Source: Mageeibacillus sp.
GTDB taxonomy: Bacteria; Bacillota; Clostridia; Saccharofermentanales; Saccharofermentanaceae
Assembly: GCA_022484595.1 (NCBI GenBank)
Contig: JAKVLB010000004.1
Coordinates: 62,001-126,000 of the forward strand
Direction of reading: 5' to 3'
DNA: 64,000 bases
Part shown: in pieces, positions 35,810 through 45,443 of the stretch
Layout of the letters: each line of letters starts with the position of its first letter
Numbering within the stretch: the stretch's first letter is position 1
Program-made: the position numbers and the translations under genes
The notes under the pieces: generated by a model
Databases searched by the model: none
What the model saw: the letters and a program-made list of their open reading frames with translations, nothing else
What the model was told of the DNA's origin: nothing

Positions 35810-35865
35810 TGGTTTAATTTCCGCGTTATCGGTAAAGCCGCCGCTTTGTGAGGCTCCGGGCATAA

Positions 35866-36510
35866 TCACGGGTTGATCTGCTGGTAGTAAAAGCAGGCAA
35901 GCTGAGTCCTGTCACGAAGATTTAGTTTGCCGAGAACAGAACTTATTAGATTCCTCACCGTTCCTTCGGCTATAAACATTCTCGCGGCAATCTCCCTGTT
36001 GGACAGACCGTCAGCCACAAGCCCGATAAGCTCGGTCTCCTTGGCTGTTATGCCGTAAGCCCCGTAATCGAACTCCGCTTTCCGGTTGATTATGTCGGGA
36101 AGCTTCTCGACAACTTTACTTCCGTATACCATCTGTCCTCTCATGACCGCACGGCATGCTGATGCGAGTCCGGCGCAGTCCTGCTTGAGAATATAGCCGC
36201 GGGCACCCATTCTCAGGGCTCTGCTGATATATTCGTCATCAACGAAAGTCGTAAGGAAAAGAATGCGTGCGTCCCCGTCGCAGGAAAGGATAGCTGATGC
36301 CGCCTCAATGCCGTTCATATTGTCCATTCTGATATCCATTACAACGATATCCGGACGGTGCGCTTTGTAGAGACTCACGGCCTCCGCGCCCGAACAGCCC
36401 ATTGCCGCTACCGTGATTCCGTCATTTTCGCCGCCTTCGCAGTCACCTTCAAGAATTACCTTGAGCGCACCCGACACCAGGGGGTCGTCATCTATAACAA
36501 TTACTCTCAT
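35866..36510 (-). CDS. NarL/LuxR-type response regulator
   Basis: The 214-residue regulator has a receiver domain (VIVIDDDPLVSGAL, phospho-acceptor in IVVMDIRMDNMNG, T in FLTTF and K in YILKQD) and a C-terminal LuxR helix-turn-helix (ITAKETELIGLVADGLSNRE, then GTVRNLISSVLGKL). It sits seven bases after the sensor kinase gene and probably activates the ABC-2 exporter upstream in the same cluster, as DesR and LiaR-type regulators do. Confidence 0.93.
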   Translation of the reverse strand: MRVIVIDDDPLVSGALKVILEGDCEGGENDGITVAAMGCSGAEAVSLYKAHRPDIVVMDIRMDNMNGIEAASAILSCDGDARILFLTTFVDDEYISRALRMGARGYILKQDCAGLASACRAVMRGQMVYGSKVVEKLPDIINRKAEFDYGAYGITAKETELIGLVADGLSNREIAARMFIAEGTVRNLISSVLGKLNLRDRTQLACFYYQQINP

Positions 36511-36517
36511 ACTCTTC

Positions 36518-37693
36518 TCACTGCTCCATGCTGACAGGTATGGTCGCGAAAACGGTAAAACCGTCTCTCGAACCTGTTATCTCACATCTTCCGCCAAGCT
36601 TCAAGACCCGGTCACGGATGTCAGACAGACCCATACCTTTGCTGCCGTCACGGTAATCATGTCCGGAACTTCCGTCATCGGATATACGCACACGGTAGAA
36701 CGTGTTGTTCTGAACAACCTGAATCTGAACCCGTCTGCCGTTGCTGTACCTGGATATATTCGTGCAGGCTTCCTTGACGACAGCAGTTATCGCCTCGGCA
36801 ATCTCCGTTGGCACGGCCTTATCAATTGATGTATTGACTTCCACATCAAATCTGTCGTCAAGAATAGACGCAGCCCTGCTGACTTCTATCGCCAGGTCTA
36901 TCGACTCGTCGTGAAGCGCGTGTACGCTTCGTCTGATGGAGGTCATTGCCTCGTCAAGAGATTCGGACACCGAATCAAGACCCCCTGCGACAGCAGGATC
37001 GCGGTTGATTATCTTCAAAGCCTGCATCTGCACAAGACTTCTGGTTATCATATGACCTACGTTGTCGTGAATCTCCCCGGCTATTCTGTTGCGTTCCTTC
37101 AGCGTCGCTGTATAGACGGCTTCACTCTCATGCTCTATAGATTGCTTCTGACTGTGCCCCGCACGGATAACATCGGACTTTAGATTGTCGGCGGCGCTGC
37201 GCAGTCGAAGAATCCTGCCTTCCTCAAAGCTCCTTGTAATGCCGAGATATGCCGCGAAAAGCAGAATTCCTGACGGAACAGCCAAAGCCTGCATGCTCAT
37301 ATATTTCTCGGCGGCGAAAACAAGTGCAGCAGACATGGCAAGTGCCGCTGAAGCGTATGGCAGAAGTCTTCTGAAATCACTCCTGTCTGCGGGCGAGTAC
37401 ATCGCGAATCGCTCATATTCGATATCGGCAGTCTTTACAAAATCCACTCCGGTAAATATGCAGTACACCGCAAGCGGAATCAGCATGATTCCGCAGCCGC
37501 TGAATAAAGCGCAAGAAAGCGCAAGAACCGCGATTACCGTGGGCGCGGTCCTGCGAAACAGTTCCGACAGAACAATGCAGAGCAGTCCCGCAAGCAGAAA
37601 CGCGACAGATATAACGCCGCAATCGGCAGCCGCTGAAACCGCGACTGCCGATGATATAAGCAGAAACAACCTGTCAATTATTCTTCGTTCCAT
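36518..37693 (-). CDS. NarL-family sensor histidine kinase
   Basis: I take ATG 37693 (391 residues); a TTG at 37714 is possible and neither has a good Shine-Dalgarno. About six N-terminal helices (residues 5-165) form a membrane sensor with little outside. The HisKA_3 box is LKERNRIAGEIHDNVGHMIT with the phospho-histidine in EIHD, and a short HATPase holds VVKEACTNISRYSNG and DGSSGHDYRDGSKGMGLS. Such intramembrane-sensing kinases often detect envelope stress or antimicrobials and partner with NarL regulators and ABC-2 exporters, as here. Confidence 0.9.
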   Translation of the reverse strand: MERRIIDRLFLLISSAVAVSAAADCGVISVAFLLAGLLCIVLSELFRRTAPTVIAVLALSCALFSGCGIMLIPLAVYCIFTGVDFVKTADIEYERFAMYSPADRSDFRRLLPYASAALAMSAALVFAAEKYMSMQALAVPSGILLFAAYLGITRSFEEGRILRLRSAADNLKSDVIRAGHSQKQSIEHESEAVYTATLKERNRIAGEIHDNVGHMITRSLVQMQALKIINRDPAVAGGLDSVSESLDEAMTSIRRSVHALHDESIDLAIEVSRAASILDDRFDVEVNTSIDKAVPTEIAEAITAVVKEACTNISRYSNGRRVQIQVVQNNTFYRVRISDDGSSGHDYRDGSKGMGLSDIRDRVLKLGGRCEITGSRDGFTVFATIPVSMEQ

Positions 37694-37717
37694 ATTCTGA
37701 TTATAAATGAACAATCA

Positions 37718-38908
37718 TCATTTGCGAACCTGTATAAGACTTATCCTGACATTGGAACCGTGTCTTACTGTGTTTATCAGTATCGCGACGGCGAATATCA
37801 AAACTGCAAAGAGAAGCTGCATTCCCAGGCACGCCCAGAACTTCACATAAGAAAAATCATATGTTCCCTCCGCCATCGAATTGATGCAGGAGAACCAGTA
37901 ATACGGTGTAAACCTTGACACCGCGATTATGTTGTCTCCGAGATACTGAAGCGGAACGAACAGTCCTCCGAGAAAAGCCAGCACCATGTCTGTAAGGTTT
38001 ACGCACATTGAATATGACTGGTCTTCGAGATTAAGTGAAGCCAGACAGATCGATATGGCGCAGACAACCAGTGTGACTGCAAAGGTGTTCAATATTATCA
38101 CGACTCCGTATGTCCGCAGAAATTCCGTGCCCGCGCCGACAATAACCTGAATTACTGTTGCAGCAAGCCAGACGCCGATTCCGCATGTAAGAATTCCCAT
38201 GTAATTTGCAACGGTCCTGGTGCTCTTTTTTACAGGCGCGACGTCAATCCTCGATGCTATTTCTTCTCGCGAAGAGACCATGACAACGGTGCCGCATGAG
38301 AGCGCGAGCATTCCGAGAGCTAAAAAAGCATAATACCGGGTACCGCTGACAATCTCTGCTTTGGCGATGTCTTCTGCCGATGAATCGGAACCGGATGAGA
38401 GCACCTCGACTTCAGCACTGCTGCTTAAGGCGGAATCTGCCGCGGCGCATGCCTGCGGCACGGTCATTCCCAGCTTCAGATACTCGCTGTACAGGTTCAG
38501 GTAAGAGTCAATCATACTGTTAATGGAATATGTGCTCCAGCCGCCGTCCGTACCGGTGTAGTAATTGATTATCAGATCGGACGAAGCGCCAAAACCCGCA
38601 GGTATCGTTATCTCATAGCTGTACAGCCTTAGGAAAACCATATGGGCAACCGACTGCGCTGATTTGTCCGAGCAGTCCGTCATGCTGTTGGATTTGGACA
38701 GATAGCTTATAAGCGCGCGGCTTAAGTCGGAATTATCCTCATCAACATACGCTATGTTGTAGGATACACCTTCAAAAGTTGTGCTGTCTGTTCCCAGCCC
38801 TCCCTGTGAGAACATTATTCCGAGCATGATGAGCGAAATAGCAGAATAAATGACCAGACCCTGCCAGTGTCTTTTTATAAGCGCGAAAAAGTTTTTATAA
38901 AGATGCAT
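37718..38908 (-). CDS. ABC-2 type permease (second subunit of exporter)
   Basis: The 396-residue protein has one N-terminal helix (about 16-34), a large extracellular domain (about 40-195) and five C-terminal helices. The layout and the Ser/Asp-rich outer domain match ABC-2 membrane proteins of the YhgE/DrrB-like group used for drug or lipid export. AAGGAGG precedes the ATG, which lies 14 bases inside the end of the neighbouring permease gene. It likely pairs with that permease and the ATPase at 40076. Confidence 0.87.
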   Translation of the reverse strand: MHLYKNFFALIKRHWQGLVIYSAISLIMLGIMFSQGGLGTDSTTFEGVSYNIAYVDEDNSDLSRALISYLSKSNSMTDCSDKSAQSVAHMVFLRLYSYEITIPAGFGASSDLIINYYTGTDGGWSTYSINSMIDSYLNLYSEYLKLGMTVPQACAAADSALSSSAEVEVLSSGSDSSAEDIAKAEIVSGTRYYAFLALGMLALSCGTVVMVSSREEIASRIDVAPVKKSTRTVANYMGILTCGIGVWLAATVIQVIVGAGTEFLRTYGVVIILNTFAVTLVVCAISICLASLNLEDQSYSMCVNLTDMVLAFLGGLFVPLQYLGDNIIAVSRFTPYYWFSCINSMAEGTYDFSYVKFWACLGMQLLFAVLIFAVAILINTVRHGSNVRISLIQVRK

Positions 38909-40049
38909 AGCTGTTCCTCCTTACATAGAGTGCTTCAAGCATCATCATTACAAGACTCGCAAGCGTCAGATACAGCATTGAAGTATAAAAAGATCTTAAA
39001 TCTGACGAATATGTCAGGTTGAACAGCGCATAGTTCATCACGGTGACAGGATTGATATCATTAATTACCGGGCATATTTTCTCTACTATCGCAGGCATCA
39101 TCGCGGACATTTCTCCGCTTAGGAAGACCAGAAGCATTATGAATCCCCACGTTTTGTTGATGCGGTCCGTTGCCGTTCCCTTCAATAACATCGCTATGGC
39201 TGCGCCGAAAGCCAGCGTGAACAGATTTCCGCACACTATGAACAGCGCAATCAGCGGTATATTGGAGCTCAGCGGTATCCCCATCAGGAACACCACACCG
39301 AACAGCGCAGCGGTAATCAGGCAGCTCGGCAGAAGCCTGCACGCTATATTGACAATAACTACTCCGAATTTGTTGACCGGTGACACCAGCAGTCTCTTCG
39401 CGGTCTCAGAGGCATCCCCCCGCAGCCCTGTCACTATCGCGATTCCGCCGCTGAAATTGAATATCATGCCCATAACAATCGTTGTGTAGAAATACCAGTT
39501 ATAAGTGTTGATCTGTGTCTTGTATACCTGAGACTTATATACAGTGTGAGAAACGCTGCTGCTCATGTCACTTATTATCCCTTCAACCAACGAAGGATTG
39601 GTCCTCATCGCCTCTTCCAAAAGGCTGTATTCGTTCATGAAGCTGTCAGCCACCTGTCTCAGTATGTTGACTTCAATTGTGTTCCCGGAAGAATAGTCAC
39701 TGTCGGTGACAACCTTAATATCACTTCCGCTCAGAAGATAATAAGCGTCAATTTCTGTTCCGATTTTCTCTCCGGCTTCATCTTCCCCGGTGATGTCCCT
39801 GTTGTAGTCAACAATTCTGTCGTCACCCTTTGATATCTGTTCCATCATCATGTCAAATCCTTCCGCCACGGAAGAATCCGCATTCTCGGTGACAACCGCC
39901 ACTCTGACCGGGTCTGACATCGAGTTCTCGATATCAAACAGGTTGGCAAACATAAGCCTGAACAGGCACATAAGTACGAACGGAAAGAAGAATGACCATA
40001 AATAGAACGATCGCCTCCGGATATTTCTCAATAGTGCATTTTTGAACAT
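38895..40049 (-). CDS. ABC-2 type permease (first subunit of exporter)
   Basis: A 384-residue membrane protein with the same topology as its neighbour: helix 1 (about 12-32), an outer domain (about 38-185) and five to six C-terminal helices. Motifs such as FSGGIAIVTGLRGD and KRLLVSPVNKFGVVIVN are typical of ABC2_membrane domains. It follows the ATPase gene by 26 bases and overlaps the second permease, forming an ATPase-permease-permease-kinase-regulator cluster. Confidence 0.87.
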   Translation of the reverse strand: MFKNALLRNIRRRSFYLWSFFFPFVLMCLFRLMFANLFDIENSMSDPVRVAVVTENADSSVAEGFDMMMEQISKGDDRIVDYNRDITGEDEAGEKIGTEIDAYYLLSGSDIKVVTDSDYSSGNTIEVNILRQVADSFMNEYSLLEEAMRTNPSLVEGIISDMSSSVSHTVYKSQVYKTQINTYNWYFYTTIVMGMIFNFSGGIAIVTGLRGDASETAKRLLVSPVNKFGVVIVNIACRLLPSCLITAALFGVVFLMGIPLSSNIPLIALFIVCGNLFTLAFGAAIAMLLKGTATDRINKTWGFIMLLVFLSGEMSAMMPAIVEKICPVINDINPVTVMNYALFNLTYSSDLRSFYTSMLYLTLASLVMMMLEALYVRRNSYASL

Positions 40050-40075
40050 CTCATTGTCTCCTCAATATCTGTCTT

Positions 40076-41014
40076 TTACTCGTCACGAAGTTCTTTTCCC
40101 GTAAGCTCCAGGAACACGTCATTAAGCGACGGCTGAACCGAGAAGATTTTGCTGACGCTGTAGCCCTGCTTTTCGAGAAGATTCATAATGCTGACGATAT
40201 TGCTCCTGCCGGAAGCTTCCACTTTGAGGGTCCTTCCGTCATACTTCGCACTTAAGACGTCGGCGGAAGTCGCTATCGTGTCCAGATCTTTCGGTGCGAG
40301 ACCGTCTAATTCCGCGGTAATTATCTCGTTCTTCTTTATCATATGTTTAATCTCGGGAATCGTGCCGCTCGCTATTACCTGCCCCCTGTCAAGGATTGCA
40401 AGTCTGCTGCACAGCTGCTCAATTTCCTCCATATAGTGACTTGTGTATACGATTGTGGCACCCTGAGCATTGAGTCCGGCGATGCCTTCGAGGATTTTAT
40501 TTCTGCTCTGGGGATCTACCGCTACCGTCGGCTCATCGAAAAATATGATCTTCGGCTTATGAGCGATTCCGCAGGCAATGTTAAGCCTTCTTTTAAGACC
40601 GCCTGAAAGCTTCTTCGGTCTGAATTTCTCGAAGTCCTCAAGACCGACAAAGCTTATCGCCTCATCGACGTAACGTTTTCTCAGCTTTCTGTCTTTTACA
40701 TACAATCCGCAGAAAAAATCTATGTTCTCCCTTACGGTAAGCTCATCGTAGACAGCTACCTCCTGCGGCACGACACCGATCATTGCCTTGAGGTCGTTTG
40801 ACGACGGCGTCATCTTTTTCCCGTCTATCATAACCTCGCCGCTGTCGTACTGAAGCAGTGACAGAATGCAGTTTATAGCTGTTGATTTTCCTGAGCCGTT
40901 AGGTCCGAGAAGACCGAAAATCTCGCCCTTCTCAACACTCATATTCAAATGGTCGAGCGCGACAAGCTCCTTATATCGCTTGACCAGTTCCGTTACTCTG
41001 ATTATCTCAGGCAT
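40076..41014 (-). CDS. ABC exporter ATPase
   Basis: The 312-residue ATPase has Walker A LLGPNGSGKST, signature KLSGGLKRRLNIACG, Walker B IIFFDEPTVAVD and H loop VYTSHYMEE. The extra C-terminal 80 residues resemble the DrrA/CcmA drug-export subgroup. GGGAGG precedes the ATG. It is the first gene of the exporter and two-component cluster and would energise export through the two ABC-2 permeases that follow. Confidence 0.93.
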   Translation of the reverse strand: MPEIIRVTELVKRYKELVALDHLNMSVEKGEIFGLLGPNGSGKSTAINCILSLLQYDSGEVMIDGKKMTPSSNDLKAMIGVVPQEVAVYDELTVRENIDFFCGLYVKDRKLRKRYVDEAISFVGLEDFEKFRPKKLSGGLKRRLNIACGIAHKPKIIFFDEPTVAVDPQSRNKILEGIAGLNAQGATIVYTSHYMEEIEQLCSRLAILDRGQVIASGTIPEIKHMIKKNEIITAELDGLAPKDLDTIATSADVLSAKYDGRTLKVEASGRSNIVSIMNLLEKQGYSVSKIFSVQPSLNDVFLELTGKELRDE

Positions 41015-41105
41015 ATCTTCAGTCCTCCCGTTATTATCGCACTGTTATATGCACATAATTGTGCCCTGTAAATCTGTCGGAAATAAGTAATCAGAGTCAC
41101 AACAT

Positions 41106-41127
41106 GGCAGTGACAAATGTCACTGCC
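41106..41127. repeat. Perfect 22-base hairpin between the two ABC clusters
   Basis: GGCAGTGACA (41106-41115) and TGTCACTGCC (41118-41127) form a perfect inverted repeat with only two bases between. It lies 31 bases beyond the stop of the ABC2_membrane_6 gene at 41158. There is no T tract on either strand, so it may be a weak terminator, an RNA-stability hairpin or a protein site for the exporter promoter. Confidence 0.5.
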
Positions 41128-41157
41128 GCAAGGCAGCGCTTACAAATCAGGATGTTC

Positions 41158-41967
41158 TCAGCTTCCCGTCCCGTTGAACCGCTTTGCGCCCGTCATCCAG
41201 AACTTATAGCTCAGAACAAAGAACAACGCACCGAATACGGGCGTGAGCCACGTAAGAACAGGGATTGCGTCAGGTCTCAAAAGTGACTGGCACGGATAAT
41301 ATGCCAGAAAGGCAATAGGCACCACGAACGTTAAAATTATCCGAAGAGGTTTTGAAAATATGCTTACAGGATATTTTGCAAAATCTCTGAGCTTCGAAGA
41401 CAGTGACAGGATAAAGAAGGAATTCTCAATCCAGAAACAGCTTGCCGCCGAAGCGTTCAGAATTGCCACGGCAAACAACGATGCCGAAAGAGACTGTATG
41501 ATAAACAAAAGAACATTTACCGCATCAAGCGGAATCTGAAGCTTATTCCAGGCATAAATTACCGCTATCAGCCCGAACAGGAACTGCCATATGCCCTTGA
41601 GATCGAATGTCTCGGAAATATAGTAGAAAAACACATTGATAGGTCTGAAACAATACTTTATGAAATCACCGGAATACACCGCATAACGCAATACCCAGTT
41701 GTTATCAAACAGACACTGTGCCGGGGTGGCCGATACGAGACAGAAGCCGTAAAGGAATATCATCTCGTGATATGTCCATCCGTTAATTTCCGGAAATCTC
41801 TGGAAAATCAGCCAGAAGCCCACGGCACCGGACACATTTATCAGTATCATTCCAAGCATCGACAGAAAAAAATCCGCACGATAGCTCAGTTTGCTCTTTA
41901 TGTCCTGAGCAATAATCTTGAAGTATATATTTGAGTAGAATTTTACTCCTCTCTTGCTGTTTTCCAT
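41158..41967 (-). CDS. ABC-2 family permease (COG3694/PF06182-like)
   Basis: A 269-residue protein with six hydrophobic helices, no large outer domain, and the segments SGDFIKYCFRPINVFFYYI and LQIPLDAVNVLLFI that typify the short ABC-2 permeases found in pairs with an ATPase. It is the last gene of a three-gene exporter, three bases after its sister permease stop. The substrate is unknown. Confidence 0.88.
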   Translation of the reverse strand: MENSKRGVKFYSNIYFKIIAQDIKSKLSYRADFFLSMLGMILINVSGAVGFWLIFQRFPEINGWTYHEMIFLYGFCLVSATPAQCLFDNNWVLRYAVYSGDFIKYCFRPINVFFYYISETFDLKGIWQFLFGLIAVIYAWNKLQIPLDAVNVLLFIIQSLSASLFAVAILNASAASCFWIENSFFILSLSSKLRDFAKYPVSIFSKPLRIILTFVVPIAFLAYYPCQSLLRPDAIPVLTWLTPVFGALFFVLSYKFWMTGAKRFNGTGS

Positions 41968-41969
41968 AA

Positions 41970-42770
41970 TCAGCCTCCGTTCACTGTGATGCGTCTCACC
42001 GAAACTTTAAAGAACAAACCGCTGACAACCGACAAAGCCACAACCCAGAACAGCTGAACCCCGAGAATAGAAATGACCTCCGAAGGCGCCATTCCGTCTC
42101 CCAGAAGAAGCGTCAGCGGGCTGTTGCATATTCCCTGAAACGGCAGAATCTCTGCCACTTTTCGAAATGCATCAGGAAAGAAAGCCAGCGGAATCGTTGC
42201 TCCCGAAAGAACTCCCACCACAACTTCCCTTGCAACATTGATGCCCCATACACTCTCAGTATAGAAAGTTATCGTCGCCGTAAAGAAATTGATATAGTAA
42301 TTTATGAGAATGCTGAGTATCAGACTTATAAAGAACCATAACAGATTCCACGACAGGGCATAAGCGCGTCCCGCTACAAAATAAACGACTATCATGGTCG
42401 GAATAAAAGTCGCAATCAAATTGACGATGGTACCTCCGAAGCACGTAAAAAACATGTTTGTGCGGTAATTTACAGGACGAAGCAGATCAACCACAATCTG
42501 ACCTGACTGAACGTCACGTCCTACGCCCCAGACTATCCACATCTCTATGAATTCAAGTATGGCCGATGCCAGAACCAGATAAATCATTGTGTCCTCAAAA
42601 GTCATACCGTTGATTGTATCAACAGGGGAAGAATCGAAGATCGCTTTCCAGAGAAAATACATCAGCACAAGATATATCATGTTGCCGATCACCTGAACGG
42701 CAAGCGCCAGCCGGAACTGCATGTTGTCAAGGAATCCGACACGTATCATTGACAGATATTTCTTTATCAT
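41970..42770 (-). CDS. ABC-2 family permease (COG4587-like)
   Basis: The 266-residue protein has six helices and the motifs SGQIVVDLLRPVNYRTNMFF and VLSGATIPLAFFPDAFRKVA typical of this short permease group, including the Pro-Leu-Ala-Phe-Phe-Pro loop. GGAGGG before the ATG lies within the end of the ATPase gene. It probably forms a heterodimer with the permease at 41158. Confidence 0.9.
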   Translation of the reverse strand: MIKKYLSMIRVGFLDNMQFRLALAVQVIGNMIYLVLMYFLWKAIFDSSPVDTINGMTFEDTMIYLVLASAILEFIEMWIVWGVGRDVQSGQIVVDLLRPVNYRTNMFFTCFGGTIVNLIATFIPTMIVVYFVAGRAYALSWNLLWFFISLILSILINYYINFFTATITFYTESVWGINVAREVVVGVLSGATIPLAFFPDAFRKVAEILPFQGICNSPLTLLLGDGMAPSEVISILGVQLFWVVALSVVSGLFFKVSVRRITVNGG

Positions 42771-43814
42771 TCAGATCCCTCCTCCGTATATTTTCCTTAT
42801 TACACTTTCCGTGGATATTTCTTCAATATGAATGTCGTATATCTTCATCTTATCCTGTATTGCGCTGATAACGTTCATAAGTGACGCTTTCTTCTCATCT
42901 ATCAGAATCTCAATGGAGAAATCACTGACTGATACTTCGAAAAAGTCAGAAGACGGCCACCTTTCTTCAAGCACTGCCTTAACGTCGGCAAGTCTCCGGC
43001 TGATAAGCTCGGTATTGCCGGCGTCGCTCTTGCCTGTAAGCACAAGCGACAGCGTGCGGTACTTTCCGAACAGTTCAGACAGATGCTCTATATCGTTATC
43101 ATATAGCTTGCTTCCCTTGTCGATTATTACTATTCTCCTGCAAAGCGCATCAACATCGCCCATATCATGCGTGGTAAGAATAACAGTAGTTTTTTTCTGT
43201 TCATTAAGCATCAGAATCAGTTCGCGGATCTTGGCTTTCATAGCGACATCAAGTCCGATTGTAGGTTCATCAAGATAGACGACACTCGGATTGTGCAGGA
43301 AAGCCGCAAGAATATCACAGAGCGTCCTTTGTCCCAGCGACATCTGGCGCACAGGCTTATGCAGTATTGACTCCATGTCGACCATCGTCGCGTAAAGATC
43401 CATCATCTCCTGATAATCGGCATTTGAGACCTGGTAGATATCCCTGAGTATCCTGAACGACTCAATCGCAGGAAGTGACCACCACAGCTGGGATCTTTGG
43501 CCGAATACGACGCCGATATTCTCCGCGTTTTGCGTCCTGTTTCTGTACGGCTCCATCCCGTTGCAGATAACACGTCCCCTTGTAGGCTCCAGAACTCCCG
43601 ACATCATCTTGATTGTCGTTGATTTGCCCGCACCGTTAGGACCCAGATAACCGATTATCTCCCCGGGCATGATATCAAGCGACACATCGTTTACTGCGGT
43701 AACAATCTTGTAGTCGCGAGAGAACAGGTCACCTATCGCACCCTTTATCCCTTCGTGCCTGTTAAGCACCTTAAATTCCTTGGTCAGATTCTCAAGTCTT
43801 ATTACAGGTTCCAT
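42771..43814 (-). CDS. ABC exporter ATPase (COG4586-like)
   Basis: A 347-residue ATPase with Walker A YLGPNGAGKST, a modified signature QMSLGQRTLCDILAAFLHNP, Walker B VVYLDEPTIGLD and H loop ILTTHDMGDVDAL. The Met-Ser-Leu-Gly-Gln signature and the N-terminal KEFKVLNRHEG are characteristic of the COG4586 subgroup, which always pairs with two short permeases. It is the first gene of this exporter and lies divergent from the AraC-GNAT gene, a possible regulator. Confidence 0.92.
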   Translation of the reverse strand: MEPVIRLENLTKEFKVLNRHEGIKGAIGDLFSRDYKIVTAVNDVSLDIMPGEIIGYLGPNGAGKSTTIKMMSGVLEPTRGRVICNGMEPYRNRTQNAENIGVVFGQRSQLWWSLPAIESFRILRDIYQVSNADYQEMMDLYATMVDMESILHKPVRQMSLGQRTLCDILAAFLHNPSVVYLDEPTIGLDVAMKAKIRELILMLNEQKKTTVILTTHDMGDVDALCRRIVIIDKGSKLYDNDIEHLSELFGKYRTLSLVLTGKSDAGNTELISRRLADVKAVLEERWPSSDFFEVSVSDFSIEILIDEKKASLMNVISAIQDKMKIYDIHIEEISTESVIRKIYGGGI

Positions 43815-43930
43815 TTTCCCGCCCTCCCATGTATCATATTTGTATCAATATATTGCACTCTGTCAGGTCTTTAAACCCTGAAATGTGGAAAAAACTATAA
43901 CAATATTATACAGTTGGAGGTGAGGCACCA

Positions 43931-45292
43931 ATGATTCCGGAGTGGCGCGGACATATTCAGAAGCGCAGAGACGGCTCGGAGATAGTCAACTATGACAACC
44001 CCGATTTTCCGTCCTACATATATAACGGCTGCATTTTCCCCGGTGCGTCATGGGAACGCAACATCCATTTCCACGACGACATAGAAATGCTTGCCGTCAA
44101 GGATTCTGATATGTCGTATTCGGTAAACGGCGAGACAATCCCGCTTCACCCCGGAGACTGTCTGTTTGTCAACTCCAGACAGCTTCACTACAGCATAGCG
44201 ACGTCTGATGGTGACTCACATTATATAATTTTCGTGTTTCATCCGAGTATTCTCCATACTTCGGCTCAGCTTGTAACAAATTATATTGAACCGGTTACAT
44301 GCAACATGTCGCTTCCGTATATACTTTTCAGGAAAGGAACGCCTGACACGGCAGAGCTTTATGATACTCTGTCAAAGCTTCCGGACAGCCCTCTCAACCA
44401 GTTTGAAATCACAACAGGCGCCTTCAGGATCTGGAGCATCATTCTCAGACACAGCGCAGCGCAGCTGGCCAGAACCATAAGAAACGATTCAATCGTCAAA
44501 GCCGCCGCCATAAAGGACATGCTGTCATTTATCACCGATAATTACGCGCAGCAGATAACTCTGGCAGACATCGCGGCAGCCGGCAAAGTCAGCAAAGCCT
44601 ATTGCAACCGGCTGTTCCACAAATTTACAAACCGCACGCCAATGGAAAACCTTACCAGGTACCGGCTTCTTATGGTATCCGGAATGCTGTCAGATCCGAA
44701 GTACTCGCTCGCTCAGATAGCGGGCCTGACCGGTTTTGCGAGCGTCAGCTACATGAGCGAACGCTTCAGGGAAACATACGGAACAAGCCCGGGCAAAGTT
44801 CGCCGGGGCGAAACCGATTATCGCGACGGACTGTCCTACAGAATGTTCTCAACCCTCAGCATCGACAATACTATCTACAGACAGATTGTCAGTCTTCGTT
44901 ACCTTGAGTTCTACGAGAAATTCGGCTCCGGAATCGATGCCGTCTTTGACGAACGCGAGAAGAGCGCTCTTTTCTATGTGTGTTTCTCCAGGGATAAAGT
45001 CGTTGGCTGTATCCGCCTTAATTTTATGCCCGACCATCTCCGGCTGTCGCAGTTTACAGTCTCCCACGATTACCGGTGTATCGGAATCGGAAGACATCTT
45101 CTGACCCTTTGTGAACGTGAAGCAGTCGCATACGGTGTATATACCGTCAGGCTCAACGCTCAGGTGACGGCTCTGGGCTTCTACTCCCAGTTCGGCTATA
45201 TTCCCGAAGACCGGAAGCACCCTTCCCCTAAGACCGGAATACTTCATCAGGAGATGTACAAGCGTCTTGAAACAGATGGGAACGGCGCATAA
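43931..45292 (+). CDS. AraC-family regulator fused to a GNAT acetyltransferase domain
   Basis: The 453-residue protein has three parts. Residues about 20-115 are a cupin sensor (IHFHDDIEMLAVKD, LHPGDCLFVNSRQLHYS). About 190-290 are the AraC DNA-binding domain with two helix-turn-helices (ITLADIAAAGKVSKAYCNRL, and LAQIAGLTGFASVSYMSERF). About 310-450 are a GNAT fold with FTVSHDYRCIGIGRHLL, the Arg/Gly-X-X-Gly acetyl-CoA loop being RCIGIGRH, then ALGFYSQFGYI. GGAGGTG precedes the ATG. Acetyltransferases joined to AraC regulators are rare. It diverges from the COG4586 exporter. Confidence 0.88.
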   Translation: MIPEWRGHIQKRRDGSEIVNYDNPDFPSYIYNGCIFPGASWERNIHFHDDIEMLAVKDSDMSYSVNGETIPLHPGDCLFVNSRQLHYSIATSDGDSHYIIFVFHPSILHTSAQLVTNYIEPVTCNMSLPYILFRKGTPDTAELYDTLSKLPDSPLNQFEITTGAFRIWSIILRHSAAQLARTIRNDSIVKAAAIKDMLSFITDNYAQQITLADIAAAGKVSKAYCNRLFHKFTNRTPMENLTRYRLLMVSGMLSDPKYSLAQIAGLTGFASVSYMSERFRETYGTSPGKVRRGETDYRDGLSYRMFSTLSIDNTIYRQIVSLRYLEFYEKFGSGIDAVFDEREKSALFYVCFSRDKVVGCIRLNFMPDHLRLSQFTVSHDYRCIGIGRHLLTLCEREAVAYGVYTVRLNAQVTALGFYSQFGYIPEDRKHPSPKTGILHQEMYKRLETDGNGA

Positions 45293-45443
45293 CGGCGGGC
45301 TTTCTCCACGTCTTCTGTATTTGTTTTGCTTTCTTTACAAAATATGAAGTTTTTATTTACATCGAAAATGTATAATAAGGAAAATCCGTTGATACCGCAT
45401 ACGGTATTCTATAAACAGCAATTGTTTTGCAGAGGAAAGATAT

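Noticed and set aside
41106-41127. Calling the 22-base hairpin a full terminator
   Set aside because: There is no T tract on either strand, so it is recorded only as an inverted repeat.
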